64,000 bases of DNA from Pilaira anomala (lineage: Eukaryota; Mucoromycota; Mucoromycetes; Mucorales; Mucoraceae): contig JAIXMQ010000086.1 of assembly GCA_025716855.1 (NCBI GenBank), positions 26,863 to 90,862 of the forward strand. Reading direction: 5' to 3'. The translations under genes and the position numbers were made by a program. The notes beneath the pieces are model-generated. The model saw nothing but the letters and a program-made list of their open reading frames with translations, did no database searches and had not been told where the DNA came from. Below, piece after piece: positions 46,008 to 57,171 of this stretch (positions are counted from its first letter, which is position 1; each line of letters opens with the position of its first letter).

Positions 46008-47957
46008 TCAAAAAACAAAACGGGTTTGATCAATTTCCAAGGTAGAAGATTTAATTCTACGAAAAGAAAGCGACTTGATAGATTTACATTCAATTTTAAA
46101 GATAGCAACTTTCGGATTATCCCATAGATTGTTCTCTCCCAACGTATCCAAATAATCAATTTGTTTCAAACGAGGCTTACCATCAAAAGAATGAAACAAA
46201 TAGATTTCTTCATCCAAGAGATCACTTTGTTGTATTTTAAACAAGACCCAGGTAGCCACCGAAACTCTTCTCACATACGCTATATGAAGTTTACCAAGCA
46301 CGGTATCCGTAAACCGAAGTGTGAAATGATTTTTTCCATTTTCATCTGGTTGAAATAGACACCAATCAAAAGTAAGTCTTTCCAAGTAAGGAAAATTAGC
46401 CAACATGTCTCTGATTGCAACCGCTGCCAACTTGACCTTGAAAAACCTTAGATTTCGAATACGATGGGGTGATTTTGGAATATTGCAATTCTCCAAGACA
46501 CCAAATTTAAATGAAAGTGCCTTGAGTTGAGGTTGGTTGTCCAAGACAGTTCTTACCATGGGAGAGATATCATCCGGTGCATTCGGTGATTTGATATCGA
46601 TATCCAAAGTTTTTACAAACATACTTCTTCTTGTAAGTATATAGTTTCGACACTGCATTTCAGATAGCCTTGTTTTGAACAGTAAATGAATTTTTGTTCT
46701 ATTATCTTCTATGGTCAAGTAAATAGGGAAAGGGCCTTTGGGCTTTTGATTGTTATGGCGTCTAGATTTGTTTTTAGATGGTTTTGGAAAGAAGAACATC
46801 ATGAACGGTGTCTGTCTTCTCTTCCTTCTTCTTCTAGGTGGTCTTTCCATCATACGTAAGATATAATCTGGATCCGGGCCCTTGTCTTCACAAATCACAC
46901 TCTTTGAAACGAAATCTTTCTCTTCTTCTACTAGTCCGTTTAATTTATCATGCCATTCATAATACTGTTCTAAAAACCAAATACAGTCATCCACAACAAA
47001 ATTTAAATTGGATGAGGGGATCATATGGATATAATCAAAGAACAGGTTTAGGACAGGAGTTGAAAGACTATTTTTAACGTTCCATAATAAGTCAGGATGT
47101 CCGTACAGATGCAGTTCATTTAATTGAGGGAACTGTTGCATAAGAAACAAGAGTTCTTGATCGTTACTTGGGCTGAAGTTCTCTAGACATAACCTTTTGA
47201 CGGGTGATTGTAAATTGATGATTACGTCTTCGATTGTTTCTGGTCTTGGTGGTGGTGGCACAGTGACTGTGGCCCTGTAAGGTGAAAAGGCGACAGAAAG
47301 ACTATGTACCAAAGGCATGTGAGGTAAGAGAGAGCTGCAACATTCATAGAGATCTGAAACAACATTCTCTTCTATCTCGACTGCTTCCAAGAGCCGAAAT
47401 TCTTTCAGACGAGCCCAATCTTTCTTCTCAAGGAGACCAGAAGATAAAGCAAGATGTCGAATACTTTCAGACAAATGAAACAAAGAATTTCTATAATTTG
47501 CAGAATCTTTTGGGTCTTTCATGTTGGGATCAATGAGTCTTCCAAGAGCCCATAGTCCTTTCCAGCTATCGTTCAGTAGAAGTACATGATAAAAGTAATT
47601 CCAGTGAATCGGTTTAGAAGAATCCACATAGACTTTCTTGACGTTTGGACACTTGGACATTAATTGAGATAAAGGGTCTGTGACTACATCAACGGATTCG
47701 AAAGGATGATATTTCATGATATTGATTCTCTCTACCCATTGACCAGGATGAAAGGGAGATTTTAGAATGCTTTTTAGGGTAGGATCTTTTTTGGATATTT
47801 TGATCGTGATGACTTTGAATCGTTTACGTAGGTAGAGATTAAACCAGGATTTACTGACGGATTTCCAGCGTGGGTTGCCAGTGTATTGATAATCTGATTC
47901 GACTTGGTCCAGAATATGTTCTAGAATAGTTGAAGGTACGTCATTCCATCCACCCAT
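46008..47957 (-). CDS. F-box-like protein, single exon
   Basis: An uninterrupted 649-codon frame on the minus strand, unusual in a window where most genes have several introns. The N-terminus (WNDVPSTILEHILDQVES, later WKSVSKSWFNLYLRKR) has the spacing of a degenerate F-box as in Mucorales F-box/LRR-like proteins. Repeating leucine patterns such as FPQLNELHLYG, FPYLERLTFDW and LKALSFKF suggest irregular LRR units through the rest. A basic stretch (PPRRRRKRRQ) near residue 370 could be a nuclear signal. F-box proteins recruit substrates to SCF ubiquitin ligases; the target here is unknown. It is a member of an expanded, fast-evolving family rather than a named orthologue. Confidence 0.7.
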   Translation of the reverse strand: MGGWNDVPSTILEHILDQVESDYQYTGNPRWKSVSKSWFNLYLRKRFKVITIKISKKDPTLKSILKSPFHPGQWVERINIMKYHPFESVDVVTDPLSQLMSKCPNVKKVYVDSSKPIHWNYFYHVLLLNDSWKGLWALGRLIDPNMKDPKDSANYRNSLFHLSESIRHLALSSGLLEKKDWARLKEFRLLEAVEIEENVVSDLYECCSSLLPHMPLVHSLSVAFSPYRATVTVPPPPRPETIEDVIINLQSPVKRLCLENFSPSNDQELLFLMQQFPQLNELHLYGHPDLLWNVKNSLSTPVLNLFFDYIHMIPSSNLNFVVDDCIWFLEQYYEWHDKLNGLVEEEKDFVSKSVICEDKGPDPDYILRMMERPPRRRRKRRQTPFMMFFFPKPSKNKSRRHNNQKPKGPFPIYLTIEDNRTKIHLLFKTRLSEMQCRNYILTRRSMFVKTLDIDIKSPNAPDDISPMVRTVLDNQPQLKALSFKFGVLENCNIPKSPHRIRNLRFFKVKLAAVAIRDMLANFPYLERLTFDWCLFQPDENGKNHFTLRFTDTVLGKLHIAYVRRVSVATWVLFKIQQSDLLDEEIYLFHSFDGKPRLKQIDYLDTLGENNLWDNPKVAIFKIECKSIKSLSFRRIKSSTLEIDQTRFVF

Positions 47958-48276
47958 TTTATTATAAAGAAGAAGAAGAAGAAAAAAAAAAAAGGGAATA
48001 AAGAGAGACAGAAAAGATTGTTTATTTACTGCAGACTTTTTATTAGTTATTTATATAGAATAGATAGACTTTATTCGTGTTATTGTTTCCAAAAGGAGCG
48101 ACTTATATGGTGATGATGAAAATACGGAGCTAAAATGGAAGAGCACAAAACATCTTTTTTTTTTTATCAAAATGAAAAAGACATGTGTTGATTGTTATTT
48201 AAAGAAAAAATGTTGTCAATGAGATAATAAGGTTTTGATCTTATGGTTTTTTTTTTTAAAAAAAAAAGGTATTTAT
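47958..48276. other. 319-bp spacer between F-box-like and carotenoid oxygenase genes
   Basis: Promoter of the F-box gene and 3' flank of the oxygenase, both on the minus strand. A short GAAGAAGAA run follows the F-box start. No gene is seen. Confidence 0.6.
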
Positions 48277-50070
48277 TTAATTTACATTGATCGATTCAAA
48301 TTCATGATCAACATAAGATCCATGAAAAGTAACAGCAGTAAACTGACCAATAGTAAACCTAGCCAACTCAATCATCTTGACAGCATCCACAACAACTAAA
48401 TAACAACAATTTGTATTATTCACCAAACTCAACAACACACCATCATCTTCTGACTTGGCTTCTGGATGGGGTACAAAGATGGGTTCTGAGCAATAAAACC
48501 CTTCTTGACCATCATACCGCGTAACCTCCTTTGTCTTAAGATTCATCTTGACTAACCCATTACTTTCATCTTGTTTCTCTGTATATGCATTTAACTGACA
48601 ACCATAAACAAACTGATAATCTTTAAAGTAATACGTTTGATTGAACCGAGGAAACTCTACATTCTCACAAATCGTTTCATCCTTTATAAATTTCTTTTGA
48701 CTGATATTAAGCTTGTATCGTTTAAAGTCACCAAAGCTCGCTTGACGATGAGGAGGGAACTTGATACCGTTCAAATGTGTGGTCTGTTCAGGTCCTGTAT
48801 AGGTACGTTTGGCTTGTGCACTACCAAACTGATGTAACTGATGCATGATATCACCGGTTCCAAAGGATGCTGAATCCAAAGTCAAGATACTATCTCCGTT
48901 TTCATCTGTCGTCTCAAACGCGTTAGCAACATGGAAAGTGAAGAATCCAGGGACAGGAATTGATGCAACTAAACCACCTTGACGATGAATGATGTGTAAA
49001 TAAGTAGGTGCTCCTTCTTTCCAAATCATACTAGAGAGTGCTGCACCTGTCAATAACATGTTGATACCATTATCTCCATAGGTTAAAGGAGATTCAGGGA
49101 TAATCACATAGTTTTCAGAAAGCCAGAATGAGTGAATGTAAGGTGCTTGAAATGCAGTGTGATCTGCTCTTTGAGTGATATCAGCTAATACCTTGATTTC
49201 ACCTTCTTGGTTCGCACTAAATACGACCATACGTGGTTTAGGAGCAAATAATAAAGTAAAGTTGAAGATTTCATTGGTTTTTGGGTCTACTTGATGATGA
49301 GCAGCAGAGAATTGACCTTTTAATTGTTTATCATAAGTTGTATAATTAAATACTTTTTCAGGCACTGTATATATAAAAAAAATTGTATATTAGTATTTAC
49401 ATTTTTTTTAAAAAAAAATCCTATTATATAACTTACAAAGTGTTACTGGGTTAATTTTTTGAAGTATATTGGCATCAGTTTTAGTGACTAAAGTACGCCC
49501 TTCTTTCTTCCAATGAGAAGGAAGAGGAAAATTAGGTGTGACGGTAACACCAACGGCGCGACTATCGGGACTCCTGGATTCTTCAGGTTTGGCACGTAAA
49601 ACCAAAGTATTTAAACGATGATAAGCTTCCATGATAAATTGAGGAAAGGAAACAGGAGATACATGACCAAAGAAGACGGGTCCTTTTGATTTCCCTTCTT
49701 TAATATTACGTTCAATGGCACCAGCTAAACAACGCGAGTTATAGACTAAGGTTTGGTCGGTACCGTTGATTTGGAATCGATGACAGAAAGGTAAGCCATC
49801 AAAGGCATGCTTGATAGAGAAGGTAGAACCATCATTTCGTTGGATATTGAATTTACCAGGACCGATACGGTACATGATACCATGTAACCAGGATGGGACT
49901 TGGCCTGAAGTTAATTTGAGTGTGATGGGGTCTTGACATTCAGGTGTATCTTTCAACTGGTAGGAATTGTTGTAGATAACTTGGAACTTTTTATAGATGT
50001 GATTGTATTTAGAGTAAAATAAGTAGAATAATCCCGTTACAGGTAACGTAAATAAAATAGCAAACAGCAT
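48277..50070 (-). CDS. Carotenoid cleavage oxygenase (RPE65/CCD family) with N-terminal membrane anchor
   Basis: Two exons on the minus strand, 50070-49437 and 49364-48277, encode 573 aa. The four iron-binding His of the beta-propeller are visible: SAAHHQVD, YIHSFWLSENYVI, FFTFHVANAFE and VTFHGSYV near the C-terminus. Also seen are the blade-1 motif LHGIMYRIGPGKF and the propeller strand IKHAFDGLPFCHRF. Residues 1-22 form a hydrophobic helix, so the enzyme is probably membrane-attached. In Mucorales, enzymes of this family (CarS, AcaA, TSP3/TSP4) cleave beta-carotene and its apocarotenoids toward trisporoid mating pheromones. Which of these activities applies cannot be decided by eye. No carotene synthesis gene is nearby in this window. 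Confidence 0.85.
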
Positions 50071-52077
50071 TGTTAGGGAGAGTGGGGAGAAAAGTAAAAA
50101 AAAAAAAAAAAGAGAGAAAAATACTAAAATAAGCTTTATATATTTGTTTTTTTTTTGTTTTCATTGTTCTCCTTCATCTCGGTCAGTATTGGCTAAAAAA
50201 GGGTGCTAATATAATCCACTGTGTTACGGGCAATAAACAGTAAAAAAGGCAATTCTGTCTGACTCATTTGGATAAATTTTTTCGAGAGGAAAGTTTCCTA
50301 AATAAGAATTGTTTTTTCCCAACGCTACTCTACTACGCTGACCTTCAATAGGTTGTATTAGAATACTGCACGTGCTTCATAACCGGGCACACAATTTTTT
50401 TTTTTTTAAAGTTGTGACTTACAAGTTGATGCTGCTGCTGCAGGTCAATTTTGCTGCCCCTTTTACGATTAGGCCCTTGACGATTCAATTTTAAGCGCAT
50501 ATTATTATTTTACGATTTTTCTGTAATTAGGGGAATATTTTATTCTGAACCGAAACTCAGGGACAGCCAAGATAAAGAATAAAAAATATTTATTACAGAA
50601 TAAGGATTTTTACTTGAATACAGCCTTTATTTATGAGAAGTGAATATTATAATCACAAGTGAGTGATTTTGTATAGAATCACATTTTTCTATTTTCCTTT
50701 TTTGATAAAAAGAATCGAGTATAATAGAAATGTTACGCAAAAAGAAAAAATAACAGAACGATCGAGATTAAAAAAAAAAAAATTCGAAAATATTCTAGCT
50801 TACCAGACCCATGGGACCGATTAAACTAATATTCCTTTAAACCTTTAAAAGAAAAAACGTCAGTTGAGAGAATAATGTGTGTCATGTGTAAGTTCTAAAA
50901 CATTTGTTTTAAACAAACTTAAAATAAAAGTGTGTGCCTAAGTGACGGTATTATAGAATAAAAAAGAAACAATTGGATTTTTTTTTCTTTAATCTGGTCT
51001 TTTCCCAATTCCACTTAGTATGATTCTTAATTCACTTTAACTTTTTGTAAAAAGTTGTGTTGTGGGCAAAAACGAAGGAAAATTTTGATATTTACGTCAG
51101 TGTATTTTGACAGCCAAAAAGATACCATGCGTTTCAATGTAAAATAGTTCGATCTTTTTCAAAATAATCGCGTATATATATATATATATATACTATTATT
51201 AGAACGTGTGTGTTTTCTTATATATTCACTTAATTACCGAAAAGCCACCACATCACTGTTTTTTATAAGAATAATTAGTCACTAAAAAAAACCATTTTTT
51301 TTTTCTCGATGCAAAAGAATTCGATAGTAGAAAACTTTAGAAAAACTTTTGTGTTTCCAACATTCTAGATCGAATTTTTTCACGTTTTAAAACGCAGTTA
51401 TTAAAAAAAGTAATGACGGGGAAAATTGTGGATCTTTTTTTTTTTTTTTTATTTAAATCTATTTTGTGCAACAGAAAGTTTTTTTCTCTGTATTATATAC
51501 AATAAAATACCCTGTATAAACACGATAGGAGATTCAAACAAATCACATAAAAAAACTTTACAAGCGACAAAGTTGAATCGATCTAAGTAAGCTTTTGAAC
51601 AGGGTCATAAAAAAAAAAAAAAAAAAAAAAGGTTTTCGTTGTATACATATTATATTTGCTGAGTGACGACATGGAGATCTAAAAAAACGACCAAATGTTA
51701 CACATGGATGATCCATTATTCTTTTTTAATAATTTCGTCATTTAGGTAACCATACAGTGTTGCTATGTATAAAATTTTTATTGAATGAGTAAAAAAAAAT
51801 AAAAAAAAGAAAGAAAAAAATGTCTAGAGATATATATATATGTCGTTGATAGATTGCGTTGAAATGAGAAGTATGAGCTCTCTTTTTTCCACTTGAGTTT
51901 TTTTCTTTTTTTTTTTACGAGAGCATATGGTATAAATATATACAAGAGAGAGAGAGACGAAAGAGAAAAGTTATCCACAAGACAGAGTTCAACCCGTTCT
52001 TATTTTTTTTTTTTGTATGCGTATGTGTGTGCGTGCGTGTGTGTGTGTGTGTGTAGGTAGGTATATATAGTTGATAT
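50071..52077. other. 2.0-kb AT-rich gap upstream of the carotenoid oxygenase
   Basis: Contains the oxygenase promoter, (TA)n near 51175-51191, A- and T-runs (51607-51630) and a TG repeat at about 52023-52054. Small frames are low-complexity. No gene is seen. Confidence 0.6.
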
Positions 52078-52310
52078 TTAAGTAGAGAATCTACACCAAA
52101 ATTCATGACTATAAATTTAAAAAAAAAAAAAAAAAGTTAATTGAAAGGTTCAGGGAAAGTAGAATAACTGTATACTTACTTGAATATAGTCACGTCAACA
52201 CCACAACAATCACAAAAGCTTGTGGTATTAGCATTCACTGGGCATGTCATGGTAATATTTTTGTTATTTGTTAAAGTAGAAGAAGTAGAGAAGATGGATT
52301 TGAAATTCAT
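52078..52310 (-). CDS. Possible small Cys-containing protein (two exons)
   Basis: Not recognised. ATG at 52310, exon 1 52310-52180 and exon 2 52108-52078, joined by a GTAAGT...TATAG intron in phase, give 53 aa with five Cys (TCPVN, CDCCG, WCR). A TATAAAT box lies about 85 bp upstream of the ATG. The start could instead be the internal ATG before TCPVN. The tight Cys spacing could bind metal, but the size and composition make chance possible. Confidence 0.35.
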
Positions 52311-52480
52311 GTTTTTAAGGTGTGTGTGTGATAGAAAAGAAGAGAATAATAATAATAAAAAAAAAAAAAAAATTCGAGGTCCTTTGAGGAGGCTTAATTT
52401 ATAGACGAATAACAAAACAAGTAATTCTTATTCAACGTCATTTGAATCCCAAATAAAGATATATTGTCATACAACTATAA

Positions 52481-52515
<35 letters not shown>

Positions 52516-52633
52516 AATTTCTACAATTTAACTATTGTTTTATACACATTTAGAATATTATACATTCATAATTAATAAATTTTTTTTTTTTTTTTTTTAT
52601 TACTGTAACCGTGTGGTACAAGTAATATTGTTT
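52311..52633. repeat. 323-bp spacer with T-tracts
   Basis: T31 at about 52484-52514 and T18 at about 52580-52597, between the small ORF and the BUD6 stop. No gene is seen. Confidence 0.7.
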
Positions 52634-52726
52634 TCAGAACAAGGAGACGGGGGGTAAAGTTTGAGTTTCATCAGTAAGGACGTCGTCGTCTGATTTTACA
52701 TGCTCCTGCTGCTGTTCTTTCTCCTG

Positions 52727-52761
<35 letters not shown>

Positions 52762-54697
52762 CATGATAATGTTCCTGACTATAATGACTAGGATGAACAA
52801 ATATTTGTTTGATTAAATCCTGATCTTTTTCCTGCCTTTGCCTTTCGATGGCTTCAGGACCACCTGTTTTTTTTAATTTATTAAATCCAACAAAATCAGT
52901 CAATTCTTTTTCAAACGCATCAATCCTTTGACTTAGGGCCTTTGACCTTGCTCTTTCTGCTTCATCTAATGCCTGCACTCTTTTTGAATGATCTACTTCA
53001 ATCGTGGATACTTGTTTAATCACACTTTTCATCCCTTGAAATCCATCGGGTACAGAATGACTTAATTTATAAACGGTGGTTGTTATACCTGCTTCCTTTT
53101 TACGTTGTTGTATTTCTGCAATTTTATTTAATTGATCCAAAACTTGGAATAGAGCTTGATGATCTTCTTTTAAATCTACTACAAGTGCTTCTTGTTCCTT
53201 TAAGAATTGTTGTTCTTTCACAATCTGTTGTAATTCAATTTCCCAAGTCCTTTTCCAACTGGGCTTCACTGACTTGAGATGGTCAACCAAGACTTGAATG
53301 TCTTTTTGAATTTGTTCAGACTCCGATTGACAATGTTCTAATTGGGCTCGAGAGGGTCGACATCGGTTTTGTGTGACATCGAGTTTAATTTGGTCAATGG
53401 TATCTTGTAAAATTTCGAGTCGGTTCGTGATGTGTGTTGCGGCTCTTTGGGTCACTTGTCGACTGGCATTCATTTCTGCACGTGTTGTTGTGGTTGTGGT
53501 TGTTGGGTCTAGCATGACGACAGTATGAAGTGGTTTTTTCTTTTGTCTTAATTCAGTAATCACCCGTTCTGTTGAACTTTTAAGGTCTTGGTATATTTTA
53601 TTCATACTCTGGAGATCATGACGTAATTCTTCTATTTCCTCTTGTAGTTTATTATGATTATGATTTTCGGCTGTGGTGGGTGTTGTTGATGTCGTCTCTT
53701 GTTGCGCTTGAACGGATTGTAACACTTGATTTAAAGTTTTTTTAAATAAGCAATGCATTTCTGTGCTCAACATACTTTCGTCATCTAGTTTAGTGTTAGA
53801 CTTAAAAAAAAAAAAAAAAAAAATCCCTACTAAAATATTAGAATCATTCTTACCATGTACTGACAGAATACTATAAGGTTTAATATCATTTATATCTTCT
53901 AGTTCATATTCAATATTAGATTCTGGATCAAGTATATAAATCGTCAATGGTGTATCACCACAACTTAATTTATCTCGGAATAATTCTTGTAATGCCGTCA
54001 TTTGAATAATAAGATCGACGTTGACTTTTTTAATGCGGGGTCCTTTTTTTATATACAAAGGAATTATATCTGATGATTTTTTTTTAGTTTCAAAATGGAT
54101 AATTATTTTTTATAGTTTTAAAAAAAACCTTTTTTTGTTTTGCGCACGGATGAAGTATTGGCTAAATTTTCCTGCATAGTTAAAGCATTGACAGCATCCT
54201 GTGTGGTTGGATCATCCATATCGACTTTCTCCGTAGGTTCCTGTACTTGTTCTTTCGTTGATCCTTCATCTAATCTCTCTCGTATCAACCGTTGCTTTTC
54301 TTTTAATCCTTGGACTAATCTTACAATAATTTCTCGAATAGCGGGTAAATAGTGTTCCATGGTGGAAGGATCATTGGATAAGGCTTTTTTTAAACAGTTG
54401 AATAAATCATAAGGTAAATAAATCATATCCCTATTATATTTTAATAATCATGATTTTTTTTTTCCTGTTAGAATATATAAACTTTACTTCATTGAAAGGG
54501 AAGCGGACTCAAATGCCTGTGTTGCCTTGATGAAATGGATTTCAAGTGTGCCATATTCTTCATAGACTTTTGTGCTACTCACTTCACCTGCAGACCAACC
54601 GGTTAATGTAGCTAATAACCGTTTTGTCGTTTGAAGTAACCTTAAAACACATGTCTCAATCTCTGTCATCTAAATGAATGTTAACTTGATTGACATG

Positions 54698-54738
<41 letters not shown>

Positions 54739-54776
54739 GGTGTGGGTTTATTATCTTGAGTTGACTCTGACATCAT
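52634..54776 (-). CDS. BUD6: Bud6/Aip3-like actin-interacting polarity factor
   Basis: Five exons on the minus strand: 54776-54738, 54669-54488, 54430-54129, 54069-53854 and 53784-52634, giving 629 aa. N-terminal helices (MTEIETCVLRLLQTTKRLLATLTGW) match the Bud6 start. Next is the AIP3 domain: YIKKGPRIKKVNV, MTALQELFRDKL and IYILDPESNIEYELEDI. The C-terminal half is a long coiled coil containing the Bud6 core block MNASRQVTQRAATHITNRLE. The protein ends in poly-Gln (10 consecutive Q near residue 590) and an acidic tail. Bud6 binds actin monomers and activates formins at growth sites, so it should act at hyphal tips. Intron 3 uses a poor donor (G|GTTTTT) but is the only in-phase choice I found. 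Confidence 0.82.
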
Positions 54777-54785
54777 TTGATGGTA

Positions 54786-54820
<35 letters not shown>

Positions 54821-55089
54821 GAGAGTGAGAGAGAGAGAGGGTGAGAGAGGGTGAGAGAGAGGGAGAGAGAGAAGACAAGAAGATAAAAAAACATTCCTCA
54901 ATACATTTATTACATCATTTTCATTGTTATTCGGGGGATTTTTTTTTATTTTTTTTTATAAAGAATCATAAAAGTGATAAACTTGTAAAGAGTAGCTCTA
55001 CAGCGATTATAAGGAGCTATTAATAAAACAAGAAAGAAAAGGGAATGAGAATAAGCTTTTTTTTTTTTTTATGTATGATTTTATTGTTT
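54777..55089. repeat. (GA)n microsatellite upstream of BUD6
   Basis: GAGAGA repeats interrupted by GTGAGA cover about 54790-54872, directly before the BUD6 start (CT-rich in its transcript or promoter). The rest is the 3' flank of the next gene. No gene is seen. Confidence 0.85.
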
Positions 55090-55592
55090 CTATGTAGTTT
55101 TACCTTTTCCATCATTACTAGCAGAACACATATAAGTAGTACTATATAGAATAAAACAATGAATACGACAATTAAAAATAAAATAAAAACATAAACTTAC
55201 TCTCCACTGATTCGAAGCGAATAGTTGCCAAGCGGGATATCTTCAGGGATCTTCCAAACGCCATAAGCTTCATTCTTAATATTTCCATCAAAGACCCAAG
55301 GTACATTAGGAAAAGATGGAACCGTTTGATTTGTTTTAAGAAAAGTTAATTTGGCACTTGAAGACCAAATCTTTGTCATACCCATTGAACGCACTGACGC
55401 ATATCATCCTATCATTTTTAGTTTTCTTTTTTTATTGTTAAATTCGTAGTTTTATTACATACCTGCGTATCGAATATCCATCACATCATTTGGTTGATAT
55501 ATCGCTCCACGTACAGGTTCATAAATCAATACTTCATCTGCAAATACTATAGTTAAAACTAAACAAAATAATAGCGTAATCTGCTTGAACAT
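55090..55592 (-). CDS. Small secreted Knh1/Kre9-like domain protein
   Basis: Three exons on the minus strand, 55592-55463, 55393-55201 and 55141-55090, encode 124 aa. The signal peptide MFKQITLLFCLVLTIVFA is followed by one beta-sandwich-like domain with the pattern seen in Kre9/Knh1 N-terminal domains: EPVRGAIYQPNDVMDIRYA, an alternating strand, VWKIPEDIPLGNYSLRISG, then a Cys-containing end. The P..G..Y..xx.. and W.IP....G.YxLRI signatures are the main evidence. Proteins with this domain are cell-wall or surface-associated in fungi; some family members affect beta-1,6-glucan. There is no GPI signal, so it should be released or wall-trapped. The function is inferred only from the fold. Confidence 0.65.
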
Positions 55593-56579
55593 TTTTTTTA
55601 TAATTAGAAAGAAAAGGAAAAGATGTGTTCAAGGTGTTTATATTAATTTTTTTTTTAGTTACTCCTTTGTTATTATATTTAATAAACTTTAATAATTTAC
55701 CTGCACAAATTACGGCTCCGGCTTAAATTCGCATGAAAAAAGTAGTCAGTCTGTATAAAAAGTCATCTCTATTTATATAATATTAACTAATAATATGCAA
55801 TAGCCTTTTTTTTTTTTACTCTGACACAGACATGTAAAATGGTTTTGAGAGCTGTCATTCGCAATTAGTAAATGTGATATAGTGGTAAGTTTTAAAGAAA
55901 ACTGTTCTTTTCATAAAAGAGAGACTTTTACTATATATACTTTCATTCTAGTGTGTGCGTGTGTGAGAGCTTACCAAGTAGTAGCAGAAAAAAAGATGAA
56001 ATAGATTTCACTCTTTTTGAGCATTCCATTGTAAGTCTGACCAAAAACTTGGAAATATATGACTGCAAAAAAAAAATCATCACGAGTTGGTACACACACA
56101 CAAAATGATCATGATAGTGATAAATTTTATAATTGATAAATTGAGATATGTTACCTTAGTTATATATATATATAGATGGATTAATTATGCATCAAAGTAA
56201 AATAATTTTGGTATAATAACTCGTAAACATCATGCATTTGTCATTCTTTAGAGTGGTACAGGTAAGACAATGATTTATAGGTGACTATAGACATTATTCA
56301 TGTAAAAAAAAAAAAAAAATTAACTCAGTTTAAACCAAATCCTTTTCTCTTTTTTAAATATACAGTTAAATGCTTAAAGAAAAGATAAGAGAGAAAAAGA
56401 GCCTTTGTGACTATCATAAGATGTTGTTATTTGGGAGTTTTATGAGCAGGTGGTGTGTGTGTATCTTATCAGCTGCCAAGGGGAGAGGGACATTCAAAAA
56501 CCGCAGTTGATTGCGTTTTTTTTTTTTTTTTTTTTTTTTTTTCCTTTACTCCTATATATATATATATTTTTTTTTTGTC
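55593..56579. other. 987-bp divergent region upstream of ATG9
   Basis: Carries the promoters of the Knh1-like gene (-) and ATG9 (+). A T24 tract lies at about 56517-56542, just before the ATG9 start. No gene is seen. Confidence 0.6.
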
Positions 56580-57136
56580 ATGTCTCATTCCAGATTATTA
56601 GCAGCAGAAGATGAATACTCTGAAGACGAAGAGTTTAGACTAAGTCCAGTACGAGAAGATCGATACTTGAATACAAGTTTTCACCAACCACCTTATTTCC
56701 AAACGACCGATTCGTCCGATAATGAAGATATGGAGGCACCACCATCTCTTATATTAGAACAGCACACTTTACCTACCACCACCACCGCCAGACATAAATC
56801 AACAAGAGATCATGTCTCTACTTATGATCGTACCATGTGGCGTTGGGCCAATGTAGAAAATATGGACGATTTTTTTAATAGAGTGTATGAATACTTTCAA
56901 GGAAAAGGTTTATATTGTATATTATTAGCAAGACTGTTAAACTTGTTGTAAGTCTTTTTAAAGAAACAAAAAAAGAATATATACATATATAAAAAGAACT
57001 TTTATTTTAGAACGCTTGCGTTTATCATCATGTTTTCTACATTTCTAATCGGTTGTATAAACTATTCGGAAATTACCTCACATCACAAGTTATCTGAAGT
57101 TGTTGAACCGCAGTGTTTATCAAAGTAAGAAAATCT

Positions 57137-57171
<35 letters not shown>

